Source: Caenimonas sp. SL110
Lineage (GTDB): Bacteria; Pseudomonadota; Gammaproteobacteria; Burkholderiales; Burkholderiaceae_C
Assembly: GCF_001044395.1 (NCBI RefSeq)
Contig: NZ_JANU01000009.1
Coordinates: forward strand, 120,159-184,158
Direction: 5' to 3'
DNA: 64,000 nt
Positions 45,178 to 54,447 of the stretch are shown piece after piece; position 1 is the stretch's first letter; every line of letters begins with the position of its first letter. The translations under genes and the position numbers were made by a program. The notes below the pieces were generated by a model. The model searched no databases, was not told the origin of the DNA, and saw only the letters and a list, made by a program, of their open reading frames with translations.

Positions 45178-45222
45178 ACTGCTTCCATGTGCACTGCTTC
45201 CATGTGCACGGCTTCGATGTGT
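45178..45222. repeat. Three tandem 15-bp repeats upstream of the penicillin-acylase-family gene
   Basis: ACTGCTTCCATGTGC occurs twice exactly (45178-45192, 45193-45207) and once with three mismatches (45208-45222). The array sits 30 bp before the ATG of the minus-strand gene, in the 102-bp gap after the deaminase gene. Confidence 0.75.
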
Positions 45223-45250
45223 ACGACCTCGTACCACCGGTTTGCGAATG

Positions 45251-46297
45251 CTATTCGAAAGCGGCGAACGTTGCGTCGAGCAAATCGGCGTAACGGCGCT
45301 TTTGCGCAGCATCGATGAAGCTGGCATCAAAGCTGTTGCGCGCCAGCTGCCAGGCGTGTTGCGCGCCAAGCCCGGTGGCCGCGAAGGTCTGCAGGAAGTT
45401 TTCGTTCATGTAGCCGCCGAAATACGCCGGGTCGTCCGAGTTCACCGTCGCGACCAGGCCCGCATCGAGCAGCTCGCGCAGGTTGTGCTGCGCCAGCTGC
45501 GGGAAGACGCACAGCTTCAGGTTGGACAGGGGACAAACCGTGAGCGGAATCCGGTCTTGCGCCAGGCGCTTCATCAGCGCCGTGTCTTTCGTCGATTGCA
45601 CGCCATGGTCGATGCGCTCGACCTTGAGCACATCCAGCGCCGCCCACACATAAGCGGGCGGGCCCTCTTCGCCCGCATGGGCGACCAGATGCAGGCCCAG
45701 TTCGCGGCATCGCGCAAACACCTTCGCAAACTTCTCGGGCGGATGGCCCAGCTCACTTGAATCGAGCCCCACACCGATGAACTTGCCCAGGTAAGGCATC
45801 GCCGCTTCCAGCGTTTCAAACGCCTCCTGCTCGCTGAGGTGGCGCAAAAAGCACAGGATCAGGGAGGCATCGACACCGAGCGCATCCCTGGCCTCGGTGC
45901 AGGCGCGATGCAGCCCGTTGATGACGATGCCCATGTCGACACCGCGCACTGTGTGCGTCTGCGGGTCGAAAAAGATCTCGGCATGCACAACGTTGTCGGC
46001 CGCCGCGCGTTCCAGATAGGCCCAGGCCATGTCGCGGAAATCTGCCTCGGTCTGCAGGACGCTCGCGCCGGCGTAGTAAATATCCAGGAAGCTCTGCAGG
46101 TTGCTGAACGCGTAAGCGCTACGCAGCTCCTCGACGCTTGAATAGGGGATGGCCACGCGGTTGCGCGCGGCCATTGCAAAGATCAGCTCGGGCTCCAGCG
46201 AGCCCTCGATGTGGATGTGAAGTTCCGCCTTGGGCATGCGGCGCAAAAGCTCCGGCAGCCGTTCGGCAGCAACATTCCAGTCCTTGGTCTTCGCCAT
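45251..46297 (-). CDS. Adenosine-deaminase-superfamily protein, probably adenine deaminase
   Basis: 348 aa, zinc TIM-barrel deaminase. Motifs: AELHIHIEGSLEPEL, AHAGEEGPP, ERIDHGVQ and NSDDPAYFGGY. The segments YAFSNLQSFLDIYYAGASVL and TVCPLSNLKLCVF match the adenine aminohydrolase branch (Pseudomonas PA0148 type) rather than adenosine deaminases. The expected reaction is adenine to hypoxanthine, which feeds XdhAB. ATG 46297 has AGG at proper spacing; GTG 46303 is an alternative. It starts 9 bp after the beta-helix gene in the purine operon. Confidence 0.87.
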   Translation of the reverse strand: MAKTKDWNVAAERLPELLRRMPKAELHIHIEGSLEPELIFAMAARNRVAIPYSSVEELRSAYAFSNLQSFLDIYYAGASVLQTEADFRDMAWAYLERAAADNVVHAEIFFDPQTHTVRGVDMGIVINGLHRACTEARDALGVDASLILCFLRHLSEQEAFETLEAAMPYLGKFIGVGLDSSELGHPPEKFAKVFARCRELGLHLVAHAGEEGPPAYVWAALDVLKVERIDHGVQSTKDTALMKRLAQDRIPLTVCPLSNLKLCVFPQLAQHNLRELLDAGLVATVNSDDPAYFGGYMNENFLQTFAATGLGAQHAWQLARNSFDASFIDAAQKRRYADLLDATFAAFE

Positions 46298-46306
46298 CGC
46301 CACGAC

Positions 46307-47068
46307 CTATTGCAGGTCGCGATCGCGAATCAGGCTGAGCCCGTTGCCGTTGTTGGCGTTGCCGAAGAACACGTTGTCGCCGAAGCTGGAAAAACCGCCG
46401 CCGCTCTTGGTGATGCCCTGGGTGTTGAACAGCACCGAAGAAGCCTTGAGCGCCACATCGCCGCGCTCGGTCAGGATACCCGTGCCATTGCTGCGAAACA
46501 CGCTCTTGTCGACCATCACCATCGAGGTGGGCGACTGGTTGTGAAGCCCGGTTGTTGCGCCCGTGATCGTCACATTGCGCAGGTCGGCACGTCCGTTGTC
46601 GGCCGTGGTCGCCAGGTGAACACCCGTGCCGCAGCGGTGGATGTCGACGTTTTCCACAACCAGCCAGCCGCCATTGAGGTAGTTGACCCCGAACGTGCAG
46701 GTGCCGGAGCCTTCGATCGACACATTGCGAATCACGACCCTGTCGTTGGTACCGGCATTGACGACGATGCCGCTCGTCTGCGCCGAAAGGATGCTGGCCA
46801 TGCTGCCCGTACCGTCGATGGTCATCGCCTTGGTAATGGTCACGCCGCCAAAGCCGCCCGGGTCGAGGATGCTGATCACGCCGCCGGCAGCCGTCTTGCT
46901 GATCGCCCCTGCAAAGGTCTTGCAAGGCGCCGTGCGCGAGCATGGATTGGCGTCGTCACCCACGCCCGATACCCAGGTGCGGGTGGCCTGCGCATGCGCC
47001 CCCGATGCAGCAGCAGCGACGAGCGCAAAGCCGACGATGGAAAACAGCTGTCTGATCGAATGGCGCAT
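46307..47068 (-). CDS. Secreted right-handed parallel beta-helix protein
   Basis: 253 aa with a Sec signal peptide ending at AHAQ (about 26). The mature start TRTWVSGVGDDANPCSRTAPCKTFAGAI, abbreviated here by its ends TRTWVSG and CKTFAGAI, has two Cys likely to pair. The rest is a series of short strands (SGIVVNAG, VIRNVSIEG, LVVENVDIHRCGTG, LRNVTITG) forming a parallel beta-helix. I recall this as a common proteobacterial exported family without assigned function. It lies 41 bp after the BMP gene and 9 bp before the deaminase gene, so it appears to be part of the purine operon. Confidence 0.8.
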   Translation of the reverse strand: MRHSIRQLFSIVGFALVAAAASGAHAQATRTWVSGVGDDANPCSRTAPCKTFAGAISKTAAGGVISILDPGGFGGVTITKAMTIDGTGSMASILSAQTSGIVVNAGTNDRVVIRNVSIEGSGTCTFGVNYLNGGWLVVENVDIHRCGTGVHLATTADNGRADLRNVTITGATTGLHNQSPTSMVMVDKSVFRSNGTGILTERGDVALKASSVLFNTQGITKSGGGFSSFGDNVFFGNANNGNGLSLIRDRDLQ

Positions 47069-47109
47069 GTTGTCTCTCTTTTTCTCTGTTGTGATGGTGA
47101 CTGGCGAAC

Positions 47110-48267
47110 TTACTTCTTGGCGCCGGGGACCTTGCCCTCTACGCCCTTGACGTACACACTCAGGCCGCCCAGGAACTTGTCGTCGGCCACTGCATCCTTG
47201 GCGATCAGTTCCTTGCCGGTGTTGTCCATGATCGGGCCCTTCCAGATCTGGAAAGTGCCGTCTTTCAGGCCTGCCTTGATCTCGTCGATGCGCTTTTTGG
47301 TGTCGTCCGGCACGTCAGCTGCAATGGAGACCATGTCGATCGCGCCTTCCTTGACGCCCCACCAGACCTGGCCCGTCGTCCACTTGCCTTCCAGCGCATC
47401 ACGCGTGGCCTTCACGTAGTAAGGCGTCCAGTTGATGATGGCCGAGCCCAGGTGAGCCTTGGGGCCATAGGAGGTCATGTCGCTGTCCCAGCCGAACGCG
47501 CGCTTGCCCATCTTCTCGGCAGTCTGCAGCACGGCCGACGAATCGGTGTTCTGGAACAGCACGTCGGCGCCGCCGTTGATCAGGGCGGTGGCCGCTTCGG
47601 TTTCCTTGGACAGGTTGAACCACTCGTTGACCCACACCACCTTGGTCTTGACCTTGGGGTTGACCGACTGCGCGCCCAGCGTGAAGCTGTTGATGTTGCG
47701 CACCACCTCGGGGATAGGCACCGAGCCGACCACGCCCAGCGTGCCGTTCTTGGTCATCTTGCCGGCGATCACGCCAGCCATGTACGCGCCCTCATAGGTG
47801 CGGCTGTCGTAGGTGCGCAGGTTCTCGGCCGTCTTGTAGCCGGTGGCGTGCTCGAACTTGACGCCCTTGGAATCGGCAGCGACCTTGAGCATGGGCTCCA
47901 TGTAGCCGAAGGTGGTGCCGAAGATCAGCTTGTTGCCCTGGCCGACCATGTCGCGGATCACGCGCTCGGCGTCGGCCGACTCGGGAACCTTCTCGACGAA
48001 GCTCGTCACGACCTTGTCGCCGAATTCCTTTTCGATGGCCTTGCGTCCGTTGTCGTGCGCGAAGGTCCAGCCGCCGTCGCCGACCGGGCCGACATAAGCG
48101 AATGCGATCTTCAGGGGCTCTGGCTTGGGCGCGGGCGCCGATGCAACCGGTGCGGGGGCTGGCGCAGGAGGCGGTGGCGGCTCGGTCTTGCTGCAGGCCG
48201 CCAGGCCGGTCACCAGCGCCGTGAGGGCAGCAACCTTGAACATCGAACGCTTCTTCAGGTCAGTCAT
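47110..48267 (-). CDS. BMP family ABC transporter substrate-binding lipoprotein
   Basis: 385 aa. Lipobox LAAC gives an acylated C25, followed by a Pro/Ala linker (about 29-50). The binding domain LKIAFAYVGPVGDGGWTFAHDNGRK, abbreviated by its start LKIAFAYVGPVGDGG, is of the PnrA type that binds purine nucleosides. It follows the two permease genes (54-bp gap) and completes the ABC importer: ATPase, two permeases, binding protein. It is related to the guaD-linked BMP protein, and the cell may use both with one permease. Confidence 0.92.
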   Translation of the reverse strand: MTDLKKRSMFKVAALTALVTGLAACSKTEPPPPPAPAPAPVASAPAPKPEPLKIAFAYVGPVGDGGWTFAHDNGRKAIEKEFGDKVVTSFVEKVPESADAERVIRDMVGQGNKLIFGTTFGYMEPMLKVAADSKGVKFEHATGYKTAENLRTYDSRTYEGAYMAGVIAGKMTKNGTLGVVGSVPIPEVVRNINSFTLGAQSVNPKVKTKVVWVNEWFNLSKETEAATALINGGADVLFQNTDSSAVLQTAEKMGKRAFGWDSDMTSYGPKAHLGSAIINWTPYYVKATRDALEGKWTTGQVWWGVKEGAIDMVSIAADVPDDTKKRIDEIKAGLKDGTFQIWKGPIMDNTGKELIAKDAVADDKFLGGLSVYVKGVEGKVPGAKK

Positions 48268-48321
48268 CTTGAGTCCTTCTCCGCAGAGGTGTGGCAGTAA
48301 CAATCGGCGCAAAAACGGTGA

Positions 48322-49242
48322 TTATGAGCCGGGATAAAACGGTTTTCCAAGGGACGCGGGCATGTTCGCCCGAATCCACGCAGGGTTACGCGAAATCAGT
48401 GCCAGCACCACGATGGTGGCCAGGTAAGGCAGCATCGTTAGGAACTGGCTGGGTATGTCCACACCCGAGGCCTGGAAGTGAAACTGCAGCATCGTCACGC
48501 CACCAAACAGGTAGGCGCCCAGCAGCACACGCGCAGGCCGCCAGGTGGCAAAGGTGGTCAACGCGAGCGCGATCCAGCCCTTGCCCGCAGCGATGCCTTC
48601 GACCCACAGCGGCGTGTAGATGATGACCAGATACGAGCCCGCCAGGCCGCACAGCGCGCCGCCTGCGATCACGGCAAGCAGGCGGATGCGCCGCACCGGA
48701 TAGCCAAGGGCATGCGCCGACTCAGGGGACTCGCCCACCGAGCGCAGCACCAGGCCCGTGCGCGACTTGTACAGAAACCAGATCAGCCACGCGACCAGTG
48801 CAATGGCCAGGTACACCATGGGGTGCTGCCTGAAGAGCGCAGGGCCGATGAGCGGAATGTCGCCCAGCACCGGGATTGAAAAGTGCGCACGCTCAGGCAA
48901 CTTCTCCTGCACGTACTTGATGCCGGCGAATGCAGAGAACCCCGCGCCGAACAGGCTGAGCGCAAGACCCGTCGCGTACTGGTTTGTGTTGAGCCAGATC
49001 ACCAGCACGCCAAAGATGGCTGCGAGCAACGCGCCCGCACCCATGCCTGCCGCGAAGCCCAGCCAGTCGCTGCCGGTATGCACCACCGTCACGAAGCCCG
49101 CGAGCGCGGCGCACAGCAGCATGCCCTCGGCGCCAAGATTGACGATGCCCGCCTTCTCGTTGATGAGGAGCCCCAGCGCCGCGATGGCCAGCACGGTGCC
49201 GGCATTGAGCATGGCCGCAAACAGCAGCGAATACGCTTCCAT
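48322..49242 (-). CDS. ABC transporter permease (nucleoside/purine importer, second subunit)
   Basis: 306 aa with 8-9 hydrophobic helices. NEKAGIVNLGAEGMLLCAALAG near residues 28-49 is the conserved permease loop of BMP-associated importers (YufQ/NupQ type). Its ATG shares one base with the stop of the first permease (TGATG), showing tight coupling. Confidence 0.9.
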   Translation of the reverse strand: MEAYSLLFAAMLNAGTVLAIAALGLLINEKAGIVNLGAEGMLLCAALAGFVTVVHTGSDWLGFAAGMGAGALLAAIFGVLVIWLNTNQYATGLALSLFGAGFSAFAGIKYVQEKLPERAHFSIPVLGDIPLIGPALFRQHPMVYLAIALVAWLIWFLYKSRTGLVLRSVGESPESAHALGYPVRRIRLLAVIAGGALCGLAGSYLVIIYTPLWVEGIAAGKGWIALALTTFATWRPARVLLGAYLFGGVTMLQFHFQASGVDIPSQFLTMLPYLATIVVLALISRNPAWIRANMPASLGKPFYPGS

Positions 49243-50321
49243 CAGCGCGCCTCCTTCGTGATGGGCGCCGCGCGAAACCGCACCCGGTAGGCGATCAGCG
49301 TGTCGCAGGCCAGCAGCGTGAACAGCAGCAGTCCCTGGAAAACGCCAGTCAGCGATTTGGGCAGGCCCAGCCGCGACTGCGCGAGTTCACCGCCGATATA
49401 GAACATGCTCATGAGAATTGCAGAGAACACCATGCCCACCGGATGCAGGCGCCCGACAAAGGCCACGATGATGGCGGCGAATCCATAACCCGCCGGAACA
49501 TAGGGCGTGAGCTGGCCGATCGGGCCTGCGACTTCGAGCGCGCCTGCAAGACCTGCCGCGCCGCCCGAGGTCAGCAGCGCGACCCACAGCGCCTTGCGCG
49601 ACGAAAAACCCGCATACCTCGCAGCCGCGGGTGCAAGGCCGCCCACCTGCTGTGCGAAACCCGCTCGCGTCCTGAAAAGATAAATCCACAACAGGGCCGC
49701 ACCCAGCACCGCAATGAGGAGACCGATGCTCACGCGCGAGCCCTGCATGAGCCTTGGAATCTGCGTCACGGAAGCGAAGGTCGCCGTCTGCGGAAAGTTG
49801 TAGCCTGCCGGGTCTTTCCAGGGGCCGAAGACCAGGTAAGCCAGCACCTGGTCGGCCACGTAGACAAGCATCAGGCTGACCAGGATTTCATTGGCGTTGA
49901 ACCGGTCGCGCAAGAGTGCAGTGATCGCAGCCCACGCCATGCCGCCTGCAACGCCGGCAAAAATGATGGCGATGACAATCCAGCGGCCGGTGTCCTTGTC
50001 GGCGAGCAGCGCAACGCCGCCTGCGACCACTGCGCCGATGACGAACTGCCCTTCGGCGCCGATGTTCCAGACGTTGGAGCGAAAGCACACGGCAAGGCCC
50101 AGTGCAATGATGAGCAGCGGCGTCGCCTTGACCATCAGTTCGCCCAGGGCATAGGGCGTCCTGATCGGTTCCCAGAAGAACACCTGCAGCCCGCGCACCG
50201 GATCCTTTCCGAGTGCGGCAAACAGGATGACGCCGATGACCACCGTGATCACCAGCGCCAGCAGAGGCGAGCCGATGCTCCAGAAGCGCGAGGGTTCGGG
50301 ACGGGGTTCGAGCCTAAGCAT
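49242..50321 (-). CDS. ABC transporter permease (nucleoside/purine importer, first subunit)
   Basis: 359 aa from ATG 50321, with 8-10 helices and the loop CFRSNVWNIGAEGQFVIGA typical of YufP/NupP permeases. Two more in-frame ATG codons at 50342 and 50363 each have the same GGGAGTCGCAGC leader because of a tandem repeat, so the N-terminus may be 7 or 14 residues longer. It overlaps the ATPase 3' end by 8 bp with the shortest start. Confidence 0.9.
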   Translation of the reverse strand: MLRLEPRPEPSRFWSIGSPLLALVITVVIGVILFAALGKDPVRGLQVFFWEPIRTPYALGELMVKATPLLIIALGLAVCFRSNVWNIGAEGQFVIGAVVAGGVALLADKDTGRWIVIAIIFAGVAGGMAWAAITALLRDRFNANEILVSLMLVYVADQVLAYLVFGPWKDPAGYNFPQTATFASVTQIPRLMQGSRVSIGLLIAVLGAALLWIYLFRTRAGFAQQVGGLAPAAARYAGFSSRKALWVALLTSGGAAGLAGALEVAGPIGQLTPYVPAGYGFAAIIVAFVGRLHPVGMVFSAILMSMFYIGGELAQSRLGLPKSLTGVFQGLLLFTLLACDTLIAYRVRFRAAPITKEAR

Positions 50322-51879
50322 GCTGCGACTCCCTTTGCGCATGCTGCGACTCCCGTTGCGCATGCTGCGACTCCCACAGTCCGCTCATCCACTCCCCGAT
50401 CTGCGGCACCGTGGCCTGCGCGCGGGCGATCGAAGGCGACAGCTTGCCTTTGGCAATCACATGCAGCCGGTCACTGATCTCAAAGAGTTCTTCAAGCTCT
50501 TCGCTCACCACCAGCACCGCGCAGCCCGCATCACGCAGCGCCAGAATCTCGCCGCGAATCTGCGCCGCAGCCCCCACGTCCACACCCCAGGTCGGCTGCG
50601 ACACGATGAGCAACTTCGGGTTGGCATCGATCTCGCGGCCCACGATGAACTTTTGCAGGTTGCCGCCCGAGAGCGACTTGGCAGCCGCATTCGGACCACC
50701 AGTCTTCACGTTGAAACGCCCGATCACATCCAGTGCCTGCTGCTGCAGCGCCTTCATGTTGATCCAGCCCGACCGAGAGACAGCCTCGGTGCGGGTGAGC
50801 ATGAGGTTCTGCGCGAGACCCAGCGTCGGCACAGCCCCCCGGCCCAATCGTTCTTCAGGCACGAAATGAACGCCCAGCGCACGGCGCTTCGCAGGGCCCA
50901 GGCGTCCGGCGGGCTTGCCGAAAACCTGCACCGCATCAGCCCGGGCGCGCACGTCCTCGCCCGAGAGCGCGTAGAGCAGCTCCTTCTGGCCGTTGCCCGA
51001 AACGCCTGCGATGCCGACGACTTCTCCGGCACGCACATCCAGATTCACGCCGGCCAGGTCGACACCGAACGGGTCATCGCGCGGCAGGTCGAGTGCGTTC
51101 ACGCGCAGCACCACATCGCCCGCCGCGCGCTCATGGTGTTCGAGCGCCGGCGGCTCTGCGCCGATCATCAGGCGGCTGAGCGACGCATTGCTTTCTTCCT
51201 GCGGATTGCACACGCCCGTGACCTTGCCGCCGCGCAGCACCGTGCAGGCATTGCACAGCTCGCGAATCTCGTGGAGCTTGTGGCTGATGTACAGGATGCT
51301 GCAGCCTTCACTGGCCAGTTGCTTGAGCACGACGAAGAGCTTCTCGACCGCCTGCGGTGTCAGCACCGAAGTCGGCTCGTCCAGGATCAGCAGCCTGGGG
51401 TTGGTCAGCAGCGCGCGAATGATTTCGACACGCTGCATCTCACCGACCGAGAGCGTATGGACCGGACGGCCCGGGTCGATATCGAGGCCGTACTCGGCCG
51501 CCTTGGCCGTGATGCTGCGCGCGACTTCAGCGAGCGTCAGGCGCTTGTCCAGCCCCAGCCAGACGTTCTGCGCGACGGTGAGCGTGTCGAACAGGCTGAA
51601 GTGCTGGAACACCATGCTGATGCCCAGGGCGCGCGCTTCCTGCGGGTTGCGGATGTGGACCGGCTGGCCGTTCCACAGCACCGCGCCCTCGTCGGGCTTG
51701 ACCGAGCCATAGATGATCTTCATCAACGTGGATTTGCCCGCGCCGTTTTCGCCCAGCACTGCGTGCGTTTCGCCGGGCTGCACGGTGAGCGACACGTCGC
51801 TGTTGGCGATCACCGCGGGGTAGCGCTTGGTGATGTGGGTGAGTTGCAGGCGGGGCGCCACTGGAGATTGGGCTGTCAT
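50314..51879 (-). CDS. ABC transporter ATP-binding protein, double cassette (nucleoside/purine importer)
   Basis: 521 aa from ATG 51879. The first cassette has GENGAGKST and an atypical signature LSVGEMQRVEI with LDEPTSVLTP. The second has VSGNGQKELL in place of a canonical Walker A, the signature LSGGNLQKFIVGRE and VSQPTWGVD at the Walker B site, as in RbsA/YufO-type proteins. Only the first site is likely to hydrolyse ATP efficiently. The C-terminus ends in the repeat ESQHAQRESQHA. The ATG lies in the end of a dispersed half-repeat (51871-51921). Confidence 0.9.
   Translation of the reverse strand: MTAQSPVAPRLQLTHITKRYPAVIANSDVSLTVQPGETHAVLGENGAGKSTLMKIIYGSVKPDEGAVLWNGQPVHIRNPQEARALGISMVFQHFSLFDTLTVAQNVWLGLDKRLTLAEVARSITAKAAEYGLDIDPGRPVHTLSVGEMQRVEIIRALLTNPRLLILDEPTSVLTPQAVEKLFVVLKQLASEGCSILYISHKLHEIRELCNACTVLRGGKVTGVCNPQEESNASLSRLMIGAEPPALEHHERAAGDVVLRVNALDLPRDDPFGVDLAGVNLDVRAGEVVGIAGVSGNGQKELLYALSGEDVRARADAVQVFGKPAGRLGPAKRRALGVHFVPEERLGRGAVPTLGLAQNLMLTRTEAVSRSGWINMKALQQQALDVIGRFNVKTGGPNAAAKSLSGGNLQKFIVGREIDANPKLLIVSQPTWGVDVGAAAQIRGEILALRDAGCAVLVVSEELEELFEISDRLHVIAKGKLSPSIARAQATVPQIGEWMSGLWESQHAQRESQHAQRESQHA
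50319..50375. repeat. 21-bp tandem repeat carrying ribosome-binding site and start codon
   Basis: Units at 50319-50339 and 50340-50360 differ at one base; a third partial unit covers 50361-50375. Each contains CATGCTGCGACTCCC. Read on the minus strand every unit gives GGGAGTCGCAGCATG. The unit length is a multiple of three, so both the ATPase C-terminus (ESQHAQR repeats) and the permease N-terminus stay in frame. Confidence 0.92.
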
Positions 51880-51921
51880 TGCGGGCCGGGTCCGAAGGAT
51901 CCTTCGAATCTGCCGCAATCC
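51871..51921. repeat. GGCTGTCAT-ended half repeat, copy F, at the ATPase start
   Basis: GGCTGTCATTGCGG at 51871 is one end of the repeat family; only half an element is present, ending in CCGCAATCC. It holds a perfect 14-bp palindrome CGAAGGATCCTTCG at 51893-51906. The ATG of the minus-strand ATPase gene (51879) lies inside the repeat end. Confidence 0.7.
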
Positions 51922-51943
51922 AGGCTGTTCCGGCTAGCGACCT

Positions 51944-52879
51944 TCATCCCACCTTCCCCATCGCCCCAGCCGCGGCCTTCACCTGCCCGCGCAACCACTG
52001 CGCCGACGCCGAAGCGTGGCTGCGTTCGTGCCACAGCTGGTAGTACATCAATTGCGCAAATGTGATCGGACATTCAAGGATTCTCACCGGCAATCGGCTA
52101 GTGAAACGTTCGCAGTACTGCCGGCCGGTGGTCAGCACCAGCAAGCTCGATGCCACCATCGCCGGGATCAAGCCGAAGTGCGCGCAGCGAGCCGTGATGT
52201 TGCGCACCAGACCCTGCGACTCCAGGTGCTCATCAATCACACCCTTCGCGCCGGGATGGGTTGGCGTGGGTGCGATGTGCTCTGCTTCAAGCCAGCTTTC
52301 GATCGTCCACGGTTTGCGGGTGGCCGGATGATCGCTCGCGACCAGGCACACCACATCGTCGGCGAAAAGCTTGCCCAGGTGCAGGTCGGCCGGCGGCTTG
52401 CTCCAGTTGCCGATCACCACATCGAGTTCGCCCTGCGCGAGATGCGCCTGGTAGTCCGAATCCGCCGTGAGCGGATGAATCTCGATGTGACACAGCGGCG
52501 CGCGCGACTTGATCTGCGAGACAAGCTGCGGCAGGAACTGCGGATCGAGGTAGTCGCTGGCCGCCACGCGAAAGGTGTGCATGGAGGTCTGCGGATCGAA
52601 ACCGCGAGCCCCGGAAAACATCGCTTCGGCGGCACGAAGAATGCTGGCACTGGGCTCGACCAGGCGCAGCGCCACATCGGTAGGCACCATGCCGGCGCCC
52701 GAACGCACCAGCAAGGGATCGCCGGCCAGCTCGCGCAGCCGTTTCAGTGCGGCCGACACGGCAGGCTGGTACATCCCCAGGCGGATGGCGGCGCGCGAGA
52801 CACTGCGTTCGGTCAACACGGTGTGAAGGACCCTGATCAAATGGAGGTCTATCTTGTCGAAAAGCGCCTGGTCTCTCAT
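51944..52879 (-). CDS. LysR family transcriptional regulator
   Basis: 311 aa. N-terminal winged helix (LIRVLHTVLTERSVSRAAIRLGMYQPAVSAALKRLRE, of which SVSRAAIRLGMYQPAVS is the HTH), and a substrate-binding effector domain from about residue 95. It is divergent from xdhA (104-bp gap) and 64 bp upstream of the ABC ATPase gene on the same strand. By position it is the likely regulator of xanthine dehydrogenase and perhaps of the purine importer; its inducer would be a purine. Confidence 0.92.
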   Translation of the reverse strand: MRDQALFDKIDLHLIRVLHTVLTERSVSRAAIRLGMYQPAVSAALKRLRELAGDPLLVRSGAGMVPTDVALRLVEPSASILRAAEAMFSGARGFDPQTSMHTFRVAASDYLDPQFLPQLVSQIKSRAPLCHIEIHPLTADSDYQAHLAQGELDVVIGNWSKPPADLHLGKLFADDVVCLVASDHPATRKPWTIESWLEAEHIAPTPTHPGAKGVIDEHLESQGLVRNITARCAHFGLIPAMVASSLLVLTTGRQYCERFTSRLPVRILECPITFAQLMYYQLWHERSHASASAQWLRGQVKAAAGAMGKVG

Positions 52880-52983
52880 ACGCGGGCCGGCATTGTTCTC
52901 ATATCAACGCCGTTATGGCGATGCGCCCGGCGCTGCCTACCCTCTGCGCATGTTTGACCGCATCTTTGGACCATACTCATTTC
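52880..52983. promoter_or_regulatory. LysR-xdhA divergent promoter region
   Basis: The 104-bp gap should carry the regulator-binding site. A partly symmetrical stretch ATCAACGCCGTTATGGCGAT lies near 52902-52921 and contains ATAT/TTATGG elements that could form a T-N11-A site. TTGACC at 52954-52959 is a possible -35 for xdhA, but the spacing to CATACT is short. No ribosome-binding site precedes the xdhA ATG. Confidence 0.35.
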
Positions 52984-54443
<1,460 letters not shown>

Positions 54444-54447
<4 letters not shown>

